NCBI GenBank assembly: GCA_027943335.1
Contig: BSBK01000881.1
Location: 124,001-188,000, forward strand
Reading direction: 5' to 3'
DNA length: 64,000 bases
Source: Chamaecyparis obtusa
Lineage: Eukaryota; Streptophyta; Pinopsida; Cupressales; Cupressaceae
Each line of letters opens with the position of its first letter. Position 1 is the stretch's first letter. Under the pieces are notes generated by a model that did not search any database, had not been told where the DNA came from, and saw only the letters and a list, made by a program, of their open reading frames with translations. Positions 22,409 through 34,667 of the stretch are shown here, piece after piece. The position numbers and the translations under genes are program-made.

Positions 22409-23926
22409 TGAGCAAGGCTATCTGTATCTATTTTAAAAGGCTAAGACAAGCAAACATTAGGTTTTAATCTAACATTATATCAATTCAAAACATAAACATC
22501 TAAGCTAAGCCACCTCAGATAGAGCTTAAACAGGTGCACCCAAGCACTATTTGATTTTCTCTTGCTTAGGGGATGTGGGTGTGCTCTCTAAGCACTTGGA
22601 GCATATTCTAATGCATGCTAAGATGGATTGAGATTCATGAAAATCCCAAAAATGGCACAATATTGGGTAGAACACCCAAAATTGCCCCTAAGGCCTCAAG
22701 AACTCAAGAATGCTTTAATGGAGATTAAGCTACATGATGTTTATGCTAAGATTGATTTTAGACCAAATAGAGATGTGATATGATGCTATATGCTATGCAA
22801 AACAATGAAATAAACTATGTTAATCCATTATTACTAAGCTATGATGTGTTTTAAGAAAGCTTGAAAATGATGAAAAACTAACAATTAGTATTGATTATGC
22901 TAAGTCTAGAGCTAAATGAGCATGATAAAAATGCTTGCAATAAAAGGTGAATGGGTATTTTGCTCTTGGAAATGAGGAGTATTTATAGGCTTTAGGAAGG
23001 AGGAATGAGTGGCCAGGATCAAAATCCTTAAGAGAGGCCAAGATCTTTTCAAAGGGGAGCACATGGATTATGCTAGTTCAGGGCCACCTCCTTGTGACAA
23101 GTGTCATAAGGGCATTGGGTTGAAAGATGGGAGGGATGTGCACAATTTGGGAAATGTGCCTAAGGTCAAAGGGTGTAAGAAAGGGGTGAGGGGCTTCTTA
23201 AATGCATCATAAATGCATGTAAGAGGGATAAGGAGGTGTTAAATGCATTTAATGCATGTAAGAGAAGTTTCTAGAAGTTTAGTTGACTTTGGATTAAGCT
23301 TAAGAGTTGGCTAACCTTGTTTAGGGAATCTGACAAGGTTAGGGGGGGATTAGGATTAGGATTAGGATTAGGGGGACATAGATAAAGACTTTCTAGAAGA
23401 GTCTAGAACTTCCTTAGGATAAATATGGATTTTAGGAAATAAATAAAGATTTATTTATTTCCATGGTTTAGGTTTGAGAATATTTATTAAAAATGAATTT
23501 AATAAATATGAGGATTAAATATTTAATCTTAATTAAATATTTTGAGTTGGGATTAGGGTTAGGAAATGATGGGATTAGTCTTTAATCAAAATTAAAGAAG
23601 GATTAGAAGATTCTAGAAGAGGTTAGTGGTCTTAAGGAAATTGGCCAAGTTTTGGGCAAAAAATAAATAAATTATTTATTTTGGGATTTTTGGTCAATTT
23701 ATTAATTAAATAATTAATAAATAGGGGAATAATGTTTAAATAAGATTTAAACATTTGTGGGAGGGATTTCTTAATTAAATATTTTTAATTAAGGTAAAGG
23801 GATTTAATGACATAAAAATAAATTAATTAAATAAATAAATAATTAATTAACAAATGATGATGTCATTAGGGGTTTTTCAGAAAATAAAAAATACTTTATT
23901 TTCTAAAGGATTTTTAGGTGTCTACA
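22409..23926 (-). mobile_element. Solo LTR inserted in B
   Basis: A 1,518-bp block splits the copia reverse transcriptase between KDGIFIT and SKYIKE. On the minus strand it begins TGTAGACACCTAAAAATCC and ends TTGCTCA, a TG...CA pair; TGTAGACACC is a start often seen in plant gypsy LTRs. Flanks are GTGTG (22404-22408) and ATGTG (23927-23931), a one-mismatch 5-bp duplication. There are no internal genes, primer site or second LTR, so recombination probably removed the rest. A short GGATTA array (23347-23372) lies inside. Confidence 0.75.
22980..22987 (-). promoter_or_regulatory. TATA box in the solo LTR
   Basis: Minus strand CCTATAAATACTCC is a near-ideal plant TATA box, in the correct direction for transcription from this LTR. 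Confidence 0.6.
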
Positions 23927-24720
23927 ATGTGATGAATATTCCATCTTTCTATTAGATAACCTGCAAGCCTAGAAAGAACTTAAACTCTCCAAACATAGAC
24001 ATTTCAAATTATTTTCTCATCTCATCAGAAAATGATTTACAAATATGATCTTGTCCTCCAAAAATAATATCATCCAAAAATATTTCAGCAATCAAAATAG
24101 TGTCATCAAACTCACCTTTCATATACAAATTGTTGTTCTCACTAGTTCTAGTAAAACCAATACTTAACAAATAAGTATGCAACCTTTCATACCAGGCTCT
24201 AGGTGCTTTCTTTAAACCATATAAAGCTTTGTGTAGTCTACATACCATGTCTTTCTTGTATGGATCAACAAACCCTTCTAATTGTTTGATGTAGACCTCT
24301 TCTTCTAGTATCCCATTCAGAAATGCAGACTTGACATCCATTTGATAAACTTTAAACTTCTTATGTGCTGCATAGGCCAGTAACATCCAAACTCCTTCTA
24401 GTCTAGTAATAGGTGCAAATGTTTCACCATAATCTATTCCTTCCTCTTGTGCATACCCCTTGCAAACTAGTCTGGCTCTATTCCTTGTAACCTCTCCATT
24501 GTCATTCAGCTTATTCCTAAAAATCGTTTTAGTACCGATAACATTCTTATCTTTAGGTCTAGGTACTAGGGTCCATGTCTTTTTTTTCTCTATCTATTCT
24601 ATCCCTTCATTCATTGCATTTACCCATTCTTCATTCTCCAATGCAACATTTTTTGGTTCAAACTTGCAAACTCAGCATGTACCTTGTCTTAATTTACTTC
24701 TTGTCTGCATGCAAGCTTGA
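23927..24720 (-). pseudogene. B reverse transcriptase N-terminal part
   Basis: Read leftward: [12 protein letters not shown] (about 24580), [40 protein letters not shown] (carrying the first catalytic Asp), [20 protein letters not shown] and FLDDIIFGG, the YVDD-type active site with Leu in the second position. Frame 24386-24009 is open for 125 codons. Stops follow at 24006 and near 23960. Copia assignment is secure from DVKSAFLNG and [11 protein letters not shown]. Confidence 0.92.
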
Positions 24721-24949
24721 TTGTCACCAATAATTTGGTTCTTAGGATGATGTCTTCTGAAAAATCTAGCCAGCACATGATCTCTTCTTTGTTGTTCATC
24801 ATGTTCAGGTTCATTCACTTTCTCGGTAGCTCCTTCTTGATCATTGATTTCTCTTTCTTATTCCTTGGTATTTTTTTCCTGATGCCCGGTTGACACAGTC
24901 TGCAGCTTCGATAGGTTCTCTGGATGTTCAATGTAAGTGAATCTACCAT

Positions 24950-25932
24950 AGTTTTCTATCTCCCTAGTGCTTTCTTCACTTTTCATAGTGTCAAATTTGT
25001 CAACTCTGACATTAGTACTTTCAATAATTTTATTAGTAACTTTATTTAGACACTTATATGATTTTCTTTTAGTGGAATATCCAAAAATATCCCTTCATCT
25101 CCTTTAGAGTAAAAATTTCCATTTCTTTCATCTTGCAAAATAAAACATTTTCTACAAAAAATTTTGAAGCAACTTACAGTAGGTTTGTGACCAAACCACA
25201 ACTCATAGGGTGTTTTATTTGTGTCCTTCTTCAATTATACTCGGTTGAGAACATAAACAACTATGCTAATTGCCTCTCTCCAGTATGTCTGAGCCACATT
25301 CTTTTCTATCATCAGTGTCCTTACACAATCTACAATTGATCTATTCCTCCTTTCACCAATCCCATTTTGCTGAGGTGTCCTCGGTGCTAAAACATGTCTT
25401 TTAATACAATGCTCATTACAATAGTTAGTCAATTCATTAGAAATAAATTCACCACCTCTGTTAGAGCTTAAGATTTTCAGTTCCTTCCCAGTTTTTTTAA
25501 TACTTTTGCTTTATACCATTTAAAAATTTTAAATGCTTCTGATTTCTCCTTTAAGAACATTACAGTCATCAATCTAGTGTAATCATCAACAAACAAAATA
25601 AATTATCTATCTCCATAATAGCTTTGTGTTCTCATGGGACCACATAGGTCACTATGAACTAGCTCTGAAATTCTCTTTGTTGAGTAATCTTTTCTCTTAA
25701 AACTAGATTTTGTCATCTTACCTTTCTGACATTGATGACACATTACATGATCTGGCTTAGCTAGGCTAGGTAGACCTCTAACATTTTTCTTTTTAATTAT
25801 CTTGATCATGTTATCAAAGTTTACATGGCATAACCTTTTATGCCACAGCCATGCATCCTCATCTTTCATCATTAAACAAGAAGACTCAGCACTATCAAGA
25901 TAAAACAAGTTACCTTTCATTTGTGCTCCCAT
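24950..25932 (-). pseudogene. B integrase remnant
   Basis: Read leftward: the gag-pre-integrase zinc motif (LWHKRLCHVNFDNM ... MCHQCQKGKM), LVHSDLCGPM with the first catalytic Asp, FVDDYTRL, then SNRGGEF near 25460, where the family has an Asp and this copy has Asn. TPQQNGIGERRNR carries the catalytic Glu, and TNKTPYELWFGHKP follows. Three frames are needed to follow it. Loss of the second acidic residue alone would inactivate the enzyme. Confidence 0.9.
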
Positions 25933-25989
25933 TCCAACAACATTTCATCCATCATCAAATATCTTAACCTTTTTTCTCTCAAAAGCTAC

Positions 25990-27018
25990 TCAGTGACCTG
26001 AGTTGTTAAGCTCTGTCACACTTAGCACATTATAATTTAGTCCTTCTACCCAATAAGAATTATCACATTTTATTTTATCATTTATCATTGTTGTCTTGGT
26101 TATCTTTATTGTAGTGTTAGTAACTTCTATTGCCTCTTCTCCCATAGCTTCCTTCACTAGATCGGTCTTTGTTTCTATCATCTTCTTTCATGTTTGGACA
26201 TCTAGCAACAATATGACCAACTTCTTTGCAGTTAAAACATGCTAAAGGTAATTTACCTCTATATCTACCTTTACCTTTAGGTAATCTCCTAGCCATAAGA
26301 TCTTCAAGATCATCAAGCTCATCATCAGAATTACTGTCATTATCATCATTATTACTTCTACTACTAGACTTACCAATCTTCAGAGAAGTCATGAAAGTAG
26401 ATTCAACAGACAGTACAACACTATTATCAAAATTTTCCAGTTCAATGGTTGTTAGCTTACCAATCAGATTGAAAGAGTGAGAGTATTGTAAGGTGCAGAC
26501 CTCATTTCATGTATTGCATAAATTATGATTGCATAAACAGGCAATAAAGTTCTCAAGATTTTTCTTACCACTGTATCTTCTTTAATAACTCCATCAGATC
26601 CTCTGATAGTGTCGACTACCTCCTTTATTTAGTTTGTATACTGCACAATGTTTTCTCCTTCTTTCATTTTCGTATCATCAAATCTCCCTCTTAAACTTTC
26701 AGCTCTAGCTTTTCTGACATTAGCATCACCACTATAAACTTGAGTAAGTTTATCCCACATGTCCTTAGAAGTAAGGCAATCCTTGACATCTTCAAACTCA
26801 ACATCTGATAGAGTAGCAGCAATCTCCATCATAGTAATATTATGCTTATGTCTATCTCTTAATTGATCAAGATTCAAAGGTCCTATAGGCGGTGCAATGT
26901 AGCCATTATCCAATAGGGTGAGGGTAGAATTCCCAATCCCAAATATATGAAGTCTCATTCAGCTTTTCCATATTGTAAAGTTATCCTTATTCAGCTTTGG
27001 CACTTCCCTCTTATACAT
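25990..27018 (-). pseudogene. B gag with zinc knuckle; protease core missing
   Basis: Starts at ATG 27018 (MYKREVPKLNKDNFTIWKS), hits TGA, and continues MRLHIFGIGN ... DVEFEDVKDCLTSKDMWDKL. The C-terminal part has an acidic serine-rich stretch and a perfect knuckle, CFNCKEVGHIVARC (about 26240). The frame then jumps to YWVEGLNYNVLSVTELNNSGH, which in copia elements lies just after the protease, so the Asp-Ser-Gly protease core appears deleted (near 26050-26100). Confidence 0.85.
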
Positions 27019-27070
27019 TTTGTGATCTTTATGCTAAAGTCCTTAAAACTTTGTTCCAAGAAACCAATAT

Positions 27071-27082
27071 GCTCTGATACCA
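27071..27082 (-). promoter_or_regulatory. B primer-binding site (initiator-Met type)
   Basis: Minus strand TGGTATCAGAGC, two bases inside the 5' LTR. Confidence 0.9.
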
Positions 27083-27084
27083 AT

Positions 27085-28575
27085 TGTTAGAATAACTAAG
27101 GGGGGGTGAATCAGTTATCCACAGTCCCAATTACAAAATGTATAACTTAAAACAAATTTAGCTAAATTCTGCATCTCGGTCAAACAAAAATACAAAACTG
27201 TCTATGACTTTACCAATTACCAATTAATTGCTCATAGTGATTACCGACCAAATTAAATATACAATATGTAAATTATGATATCCAAACAATCACAACATAA
27301 ACACATAACACAAGAGATTTAACGTGGAAACCCTGCAAAGGGAAAAACCACCTGGGACCAGTAACGCAAAATATTTTCACTCTTTTGGAGTGAGCTCGGT
27401 GAAGAGCCAACCCTGTTAAAGGTTACAAAACACACTGTAAGGTGTGACCTTGTTAGAGGATTTAACACTAACAGTTATTGTCCGACCAACATTCACTATG
27501 GGGTTGATAGGATAACAATGTACATTCTATGAATGACATATAAGACTTTCAAGTCCACTCGGTTAAGAGATTTTATCTATTTACAATGGTTAAACTATAA
27601 GAATGGGTGATCTGAATACAATACAACTTGATTTGCAGATGTTCATATCTATTCTTAAGTCCATCCAAATCCTCTGATCAATATTTCTTATTTAGTTCAT
27701 CAACATTCAATAACTTACTATCCCTTGGTAAAAGCTCTATGATGCTTGGTTAACTCTAAAGTTTTGTTCTTCTTCAACTTGTTTGATTAGGAAAGCATGA
27801 AGCAATGTTCACATGATATCTCTCTAGTCTCCTTCCTCTAGCATGAGCTACACTGTGAAACCCTAGTCTCTTAAATAGACAAGTAAACTATTTTCTTCTC
27901 ATCCATCAGATTTTGCCGCTTAATCTCCTTCATTGATTTTACCACTTAAACCTTCCTCGGCTAATGTGTCAGTAACATGTTTTGTTTCTATCCTTTAGAT
28001 CTTCTTTGAATTTTGTTAGGCATTGATCTCGTAACAAACTTTATCTTTCCACCTTGTAATCATACACTTTACAGCTCATCAATTTATGTCGGCTAAACTG
28101 ATCATTTAGTCCTTTTGTCCATACTCGGTTAACAAAGAAATGTGTCAGTGAACACAAGCTCAGTTGATATTGTCACTTGGTATACACTACACTTGCTCAG
28201 TGTATACTAGAATGCTTCATTAACTGACCACACTGCTTTGTAACATTTTGCTCCTATCTTCATAACAAATTAATGCAACATAATCAAGCCAACAATATGA
28301 AGTCATAGACTCATCAATAAGTTACCAAGAGTATTCCTTATCCTCATCTGTCATATCCATCTTCCTCTATGTAGATGTCTTAGTTTTGCATCTTTTCGCT
28401 CCCCTTTACAAATGTTTAGATATTTGCAACTAACATGATAAGTACTATCAAAACTAGTTGACATCAATGACAAGATAAAAAATTATTCAATTATCTTACA
28501 TATCCATTCAGTGCTTGGTGATCTCTAATCACTTGAAGTTCATCAATCAGGTTCTCAATTAGTTGTAGTTCATCA
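27085..28575 (-). repeat. B 5' LTR
   Basis: 1,491 bp; plus-strand ends TGTTAGAATAAC and GTTCATCA. The end motif (AAGGGGGGGTGAATCA, 27099-27114) precedes CAGTCCCAATTACAAAATG, identical in both B LTRs. A TATA-like CTATTTAAGAG on the minus strand lies at about 27868-27880. Confidence 0.9.
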
Positions 28576-29393
28576 GAAGTATGGATAATTGCTGAAAAGG
28601 AAAGCATCACAAGTTAAAACAAGAAAGGAAACAACATAAAGTTTTATCTAATGTAAAAGATATCTTACTCCAAATTGCACCTGAGACTGCAATCAATGAA
28701 AATGCATCCATAATTGGTCAGTTAGTCTCACTAGAAAGTCATGTAAAAGAATTTGATATTTAAATTGAGGAGAGAATGTTGAAGATAGAAGAGCAAAAAT
28801 ATGAAGAAAAATTAGTTGAAAAATTAATGCAAAATATTGTTGAGCAAAAGGTTGCACTCTCTATCCTTTCTACCAAGTTGGAAGATATACTAAAGGTAAT
28901 AGTTCAATTACTCCAATAGCTTTGCAATATTTCTCATTTCACATAGCATGTCCTAGATAAGATGAATAAAATAGATGAAGATATTAAGGACAATGCCAAT
29001 AAGTTAATTGATGACTCATAGACACTTAAAAGTCATTATTCCAAAATTAAACATTTTATGAGTCTGCAACTTGATTTAAGAAAGGAATAGGATAAAATAA
29101 AAGAACAAATACTTGATATATAGACTCAAATCATTCATCATTTGGAGGTTATACGGGTCAATGTAAAGAAAGAAAAAGAGCTCATTGCCACACCTGAGAT
29201 GTTAACTTTCTGGATCATATGAAATATCTATCCTCACAACTACAGGCTCAACTTTCAGTACTAGAAGCACTACAAGAAACATGGAAAACAACATATGATA
29301 GTGCTAAATCTACTTTCAAGGAATTTTTTGACAAACTATAAGTATTGTATGATGCCTTACATTTTTTTGGCATTACTGTCAAAAAAGGGAGAT
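28576..29393 (+). pseudogene. Element A coiled-coil remnant, second part
   Basis: Downstream continuation of the A protein beyond B. Readable stretches include ENASIIGQLVSLESHVKEFD, EERMLKIEEQKYEEKLVEKL and STKLEDILKVIVQLLQ, a heptad-like coiled coil with many stops. It ends near 29340 (STFKEFFDKL, stop). The placing of a coiled-coil tail just before a polypurine tract parallels the end of ORF2 in the C elements (45280-45562). No catalytic motif is present. Confidence 0.5.
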
Positions 29394-29594
29394 AATAGTA
29401 GATATACAAGGAGATAATAAAAGGGAGGATAGTTAGTTTGCTACATATATATGATGGATAAATAAGGAAGATTTTGAAATATTTTTAAAGAGGGAGTTAT
29501 TACTAATTTTTTCTTACTAAGTTTTTCCCGAGTTAGCATACATGGAGATATCAAAATTCTGACAAGTTTTTGTTGCTAATGCCAAAGGGGGAGA
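29379..29594 (+). promoter_or_regulatory. Element A polypurine tracts (two)
   Basis: AAAAAAGGGAGATAATAG at 29379-29396 and GCCAAAGGGGGAGAAT at 29581-29596, about 200 bp apart, each after a TGxCAAA flank as in B and C. The second abuts the presumed 3' LTR start. Confidence 0.6.
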
Positions 29595-29699
29595 ATTCTA
29601 CTCCTAAATGTATTAAGTGTTGTCATTAGTGAAGAAATGATCATGTCAGTATGAGTGAAGAAGTCATTTTGTGAAAATAATTTAGTCGGTAAAGAGTAT
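29595..29699 (+). repeat. Element A 3' LTR, first part
   Basis: Short piece between the polypurine tract and the C-II insertion. A clean TG start is not visible directly behind the tract, so the first bases are mutated or the border is a little further right (a TG lies at 29609). Confidence 0.4.
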
Positions 29700-30814
29700 T
29701 GTTAGGAATGGGAACAATGAGAGGAGGGGGGGTGAATTAGTGTTCACTATATATTTACAATTTCTTAACTCTTGAATCTTAACTTGATTGCTTAAGTACT
29801 GATATGAACATCAATGTACACAAGATGAAAAATCACAACACATAACACCAATATGGTTATAGGGAAACCCAAATAGGTAAAAAACCCAATGGGAATTGAC
29901 ACCCACTAAAAATTTCACTAGTGTTTTATGATCCTTGTTAGAAGATCTGCAACCCTGTTAGGAGTTGTTCTTTACAATTCTTTTAGTACAGTGACCTAGT
30001 CAAAGGTTGCACCCTATTAGGAATTTTTTACAATAAACCTGTTAGTGATGGGGATACTGTCCTAGAGCTCACTGCTCAAGTGGTGAAGGCTACAACCTTC
30101 TGATCTCAAATACACACTATATCTACTGGATGAATTAGTGTTGTGACACTACTTGTTAGCTTAGTTCCTTTTGTGCGCCGATGCTTTAGCCCCTTGTAAA
30201 GCTCTAACTTATTCTATCTTCACTTTTCATGTCTCTGCTCTACTTATCTTATCTCTATAGCCACTTCCATGTTTTATTACAAAGGCGCATCTTATATTTA
30301 TATGCGCTAACAAAACAATTAACTAAGTCGGTCTATAACCGATTACATACAATGCTTCCAAGTGAATTGGCTCAAGCATGTTTACAAAAAAATATATTTA
30401 CATGTCTACAACCTAATTACAATAGGCACGTAGCCTTTACAAAATATTATTATAATCACTAATCAAAATACTAAAAGTCAGTTGCATACTCTGTTCTGTT
30501 CTAGCGTTCACTATCTATACCACTTTAACTGACTGTATCTTCATCATACCATCTCATATGATCATGCACTCTTAGAATTAGCATGAATACACACTTACCA
30601 GCTTAACTTCAAGGGTGCATACCATAATTGGGTCATACACATGTGTGTTGATGCTCTGATCTTCTGGTGCTCTGCTAACTGTCCAGTCTTCTATACTTAT
30701 CCATATTTTGACCCTATGATAATGTGCACTGACTCCAAAACTCTATATGACTTTTTTTCCATAATGAAAACACTATTTCTAGTCATATGCAATAGTATAG
30801 TCAACTTGCCAACA
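29700..30814 (-). repeat. C-II 3' LTR
   Basis: 1,115 bp, TGTTAGG to TTGCCAACA on the plus strand, with the end motif GAGGAGGGGGGGTGAATTAG at 29720-29739. It aligns along its length with the C-I LTRs. Confidence 0.9.
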
Positions 30815-30983
30815 ATCTCCCCCTTTTACATTAATGGGAACAAAGGAATATGGAGAAGTTACTAACTATACCCTTATACAAAATTCTTTAATATATACTC
30901 TAACTTATATCTCCCTTATACTCTGTAATATACTTCTTCTTTACATCACTCCTTATTATACATACAATACTCCCCCTTTGACA
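30815..30983 (-). promoter_or_regulatory. C-II polypurine tracts (two)
   Basis: Minus strand AAAAGGGGGAGATT (30815-30828) abuts the 3' LTR; a second, CAAAGGGGGAG (30970-30981), lies about 150 bp upstream, the same arrangement as in C-I and C-III. Confidence 0.75.
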
Positions 30984-31023
30984 TTAAGGACAAAGGTGCT
31001 CAAAAAAGTGTATCTACAAGTGC

Positions 31024-34000
31024 TTACAAAGAAATTACATCCGAATAAGCAATCTGCAAGTTCTGGATCTCTTGTTTCCAAAATTCTATCAGTGCATTGA
31101 TAGTGTGTAGATAGGTGCAAAAGGCATATGTCAACTTCTCCATCTTTTCCAAGTCTATACTTAGACCTTGATCATATATCACCATAGTGGCATCAATCTC
31201 CTTGATGTTCTGATTAAGTACATCTAGAGAGGGTGCAAGAGCATTCCTGAGCTATGTTTTCCTTGCCCTTATCTTAGACATCTCTTTCTCAGCCTTTTCT
31301 ATTTTGTCTATTTTCCCCTAGTACACATTGTTGCACATGTTCACATTGGTGGAGGGATCTTCCACTGATTTTCTTGCATTATCAATCATTGTTCTGCCTC
31401 CTAGATTTTCTTTTATAGATCCCCAGTTAGTTTATCTTGGTTCATATAGTCTGCAATGATCTTCCTTCCCTTAGCTATGAATTCCTTCAAGGATGCTTGA
31501 CCTACCTTCAATGAACTGAGGTCAACTACAAAGTTTCCAACTAGTTCACTCAATCTCTTCTTCATATATTTCTCTTCTGCAACTTGGGATGTAGATTCTT
31601 CCAAGCTAGAAAAGTTTCTCTTGAAGTTCGTAAGAATGGTGCTAACATCATCAATTGAATGAACCTTAGAAACTTCCTTGTCTAAAGGTAACAAGTTATT
31701 CATAATTTTGATTGATTCAACAAACAAAGGGTTCCTCATCACCTACTTCTCTTTTGTTTTTTCCATAGCAAGGACACTGATCTTAATCAGGTCTTCTTCT
31801 CCCCAAGAATCCAAGATTGTGGTGTCTGGTGTCAAACTTGACAACAATGATGCTGAGGGTATGGGAGTGATAGGAGTGTTTTCCATCACTTCTTTCATTA
31901 TTGGGATTGGTATTTCAACAGATGGCTCATCATTTTGTTCACTTCTTTTCACCTCTTCTTCTCCTTTCTCCTTTTCTTCACCTGTTAGATCCTCTATTAA
32001 CACTTCTTCTTGTATCTTAGGTGAATTTTCACCACATAGAATTTCAATCTCTTGTGTGCTTACAAAAGTTTCCTCAAATTTATCCAAGTCATTATCTGTG
32101 GCCGCCATTTCTATCTCTACATTATCAATAAAGATTGTGTCATCTTTTTGTGTCTCATTCATGGACACAGACCTCACTACCTCTATAGGTGTTACCACTA
32201 TAGGCTTTGAATCCTGAGGACCTGTTACTAGCACATTGGTGGTCTCTAAATCCTTTTCTTCCTTAGAGGGCACTTGAGTTGTGGGTGCAATATGTGGGTA
32301 CATGTTCTTGTCCAAAAAAACTTTCTCAAAAGCTTTCTCTGTCTCTTTAGCTACCAACTCATAGTTCTTATCCATTATGTGCAGTTTTCTCAACTTTGTT
32401 CTGAGGTGCGGCTTCACCAGATCTAACAATAATGTTTTCTCTCCTAAAGAACATACAGGGAGGCTTTCATCTAGAATCTTTTCTCTTATTCTTAGATCCT
32501 CCTCAATGGCCTATTTTTTCAAGAATTCCAAGATGTTCCACACATTGTCCAGAATTACTATCTTAAGTTCTAAGACTATCTTCTTGAACTTGAGCATGTG
32601 TTTAATTATCATACCATGAATTTCTAATTTATCAATCTCATTGTATTTCTCATAGAATTTCCCTATTTGATCAATTCTACCTTCCTCAATAATCCTTGTT
32701 TTCAACACTTGAAGACTAGGTTTGAAACCTACTTACAGAGGTGCTTGAGTGTTCTTTTTCTAACTTCTAGTTGACTATGAGGATGGGTGGCTTGCACCAG
32801 TCTCCTTCATCCTCTTGGTCATTATCTTATACTCAGGAGGTGATGTTAGATCAATTGTATCTTTGGGCATAGAAGGGATAACATATGTTTTACCCCATTT
32901 ATCCTTTGGATCATTAATCTTCTCAATCTTGACTTTCTTCATTTTAGGATCATCAGTTTTAGCTTCCACTATGGATGCTCTCTCAATCTCCAAGGCTATC
33001 TTTTATTCTCTTTCTTTGTCAAGATCTACCTATGTTACACCATGAATTCTAGGTATCTCAGATGTAATCTTAGAGGCTTTCCACTTAGTTGTTGCACTGT
33101 CAGAACTGCATCAACTTCCCTTGTGTTTTCTTCATAAGTTCCCCATCTAGGTTCATTAGGGTCCTTAGGTTCTGAAAGTAGTACTTGTGCATAAGATTCC
33201 AAGATTGGTTCTTCTACCTCATAACCAAGTGGATGGATCCACTTTGTTCTAGGCTCAACTGCTTCCATACATGTTATGCAAGTTTCTACCATAAAACAAA
33301 TGTTGTCTTTGTATTTCTCAACAATACTTTCTAGTATCTTGTACCCCATCTGCATTTTGATCCTAAATGTCTTCAATTCTAGCTCCATGTAATCCTTCAA
33401 TATGTTCTTAGTAGATGCCTTAAGAGATATTTGAGGAATTGTAGGCATGCTTTTTTCTAAGTACAAATTTGAGACCTTTCCAAGTATATGGAAGTACATG
33501 TAAATGATTAGAGACCCAAACCTGAATATTTTGGTCTTATCATGCTTGATGGCTCTAATGTTATCAATCAATTGTGCGTGCAAGATCTCACACATATTGA
33601 AATCTCCATTTTATCTAACAAGTCTGATTGTTGCAAGAATAGTGGCTGCGGATACACTATTCACCCTGTTGGTGTGCTGAAACTTGTAACCTAGTATCAT
33701 AGACATCAATTTGATGTCTTTCTCTTTAATAGGCTCAATTGTCATACCACACCTATCACTTCTGGACCAACATGCCTATTCAACTAATTTCCTCACATAC
33801 TTTCCCACTGGAAGAATGATGCCTATCTTAGAGGGGCCTGTCATTTCATGAATGAGTTCTCCTATGATTCTAACTGGCACTTCACCTATCCAGAATAGGT
33901 CATCATGAATCCTACTTAGTAATATCTTGATCCACTCAAATTCATAAAACTCATATGTCGTAGCATACTCAACAATGGGATGGTTTTCCAAATGTGCAAA

Positions 34001-34237
34001 CTCATCTAGGAATGTTTTATCTGGTTTCATCATGGACTCAAGGTGCAACCTTATCCTATCAAGTCAAATTGGTTCCTTCTTATAGTATATATATGCATGA
34101 ATGTCTTAAACATGCATGATGCCCATAGGGGTTCTTGAAAATGCACCTTCTAGGTCATCTAAGGTGGACTTAAAAGGGTTCCTTTTAAAAAAATATATCT
34201 TCATTTCCACGACATCAAATACAATAGGTGTAGCCAT
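31024..34237 (-). pseudogene. C-II ORF2
   Basis: From ATG 34237 to TAA 31024. The globular N-terminal region reads FYEFEWIKILLSRIHDDLFW, LIHEMTGPSKIGIILPVGK, MSMILGYKFQHTNRVNSVSA and FRFGSLIIYMYFHILGKV. At the position where C-I and C-III have TAG, this copy keeps a Gln codon (ILHAQLIDNI), so the reading frame 33595-33035 runs through for 186 codons. Middle: PRTKWIHPLGYEVEEP, then a Ser/Lys linker, DDTIFIDNVEIEM, and a coiled-coil tail (LKVGQASLKEF). Stops and shifts remain near 34110, 33775, 33615 and 32730. Function unknown. Confidence 0.7.
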
Positions 34238-34667
34238 GACTTACTTGGTTAATGCTTCAAATTGGTTTTCAAAGACTTTTGAATCATCACATCAGACTAG
34301 GGCTTCACAATTGATCAATCACACTTATTCACTGGTAAATCAAGCTCCAACACTTCACAATCCAACTAATAGGGCTTCTATGGTCTCCAATCGCTCTATC
34401 TCAATTGCAATGAGTGATCTATAAGTCTTCGTATACTATAAAGTGAAATTTCTACCATTAATGCTTGTCACATAAACCAAAATTTGACTAATAATTTCCA
34501 ACTTCCATCTTGTAATCGATTAGGCAGTGCCCTCTTGCACATAGCATCAAATAGTCTTCAAAATGTTAAATCCAAAGGCGCATACTTTGAAGGTCAGTAT
34601 ACTGGCCACGCAGGGGTCTAGATCTAAATTATCTCCCCCTCTGACCTTGAGGGTCAGTCATCCAAAT

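Larger units (their letters stand above)
19592..28575 (-). mobile_element. Ty1/copia retrotransposon B (full structure, decayed)
   Basis: Minus-strand copia element with LTRs at 27085-28575 (5') and 19592-21056 (3'), initiator-Met primer site (27071-27082), gag with zinc knuckle, integrase, reverse transcriptase and RNase H in copia order, and a polypurine tract at 21057-21075. The 5-bp flanks are GAGGT (19587-19591) and GAAGT (28576-28580). A 1.5-kb solo LTR interrupts the reverse transcriptase. The LTR-end motif and repeated polypurine tracts point to a Sirevirus-like relative, but the lineage call is inference. Confidence 0.9.

Noticed and set aside
23009..23212. 67-codon frame with Cys residues in the solo LTR
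   Set aside because: Too short, no start context or relatives, and inside an LTR.
23341..23372. GGATTAGGATTAGG array as telomere-like repeat
   Set aside because: The unit is GGATTA, not the plant telomere TTTAGGG, and the run is only about four units within a solo LTR.
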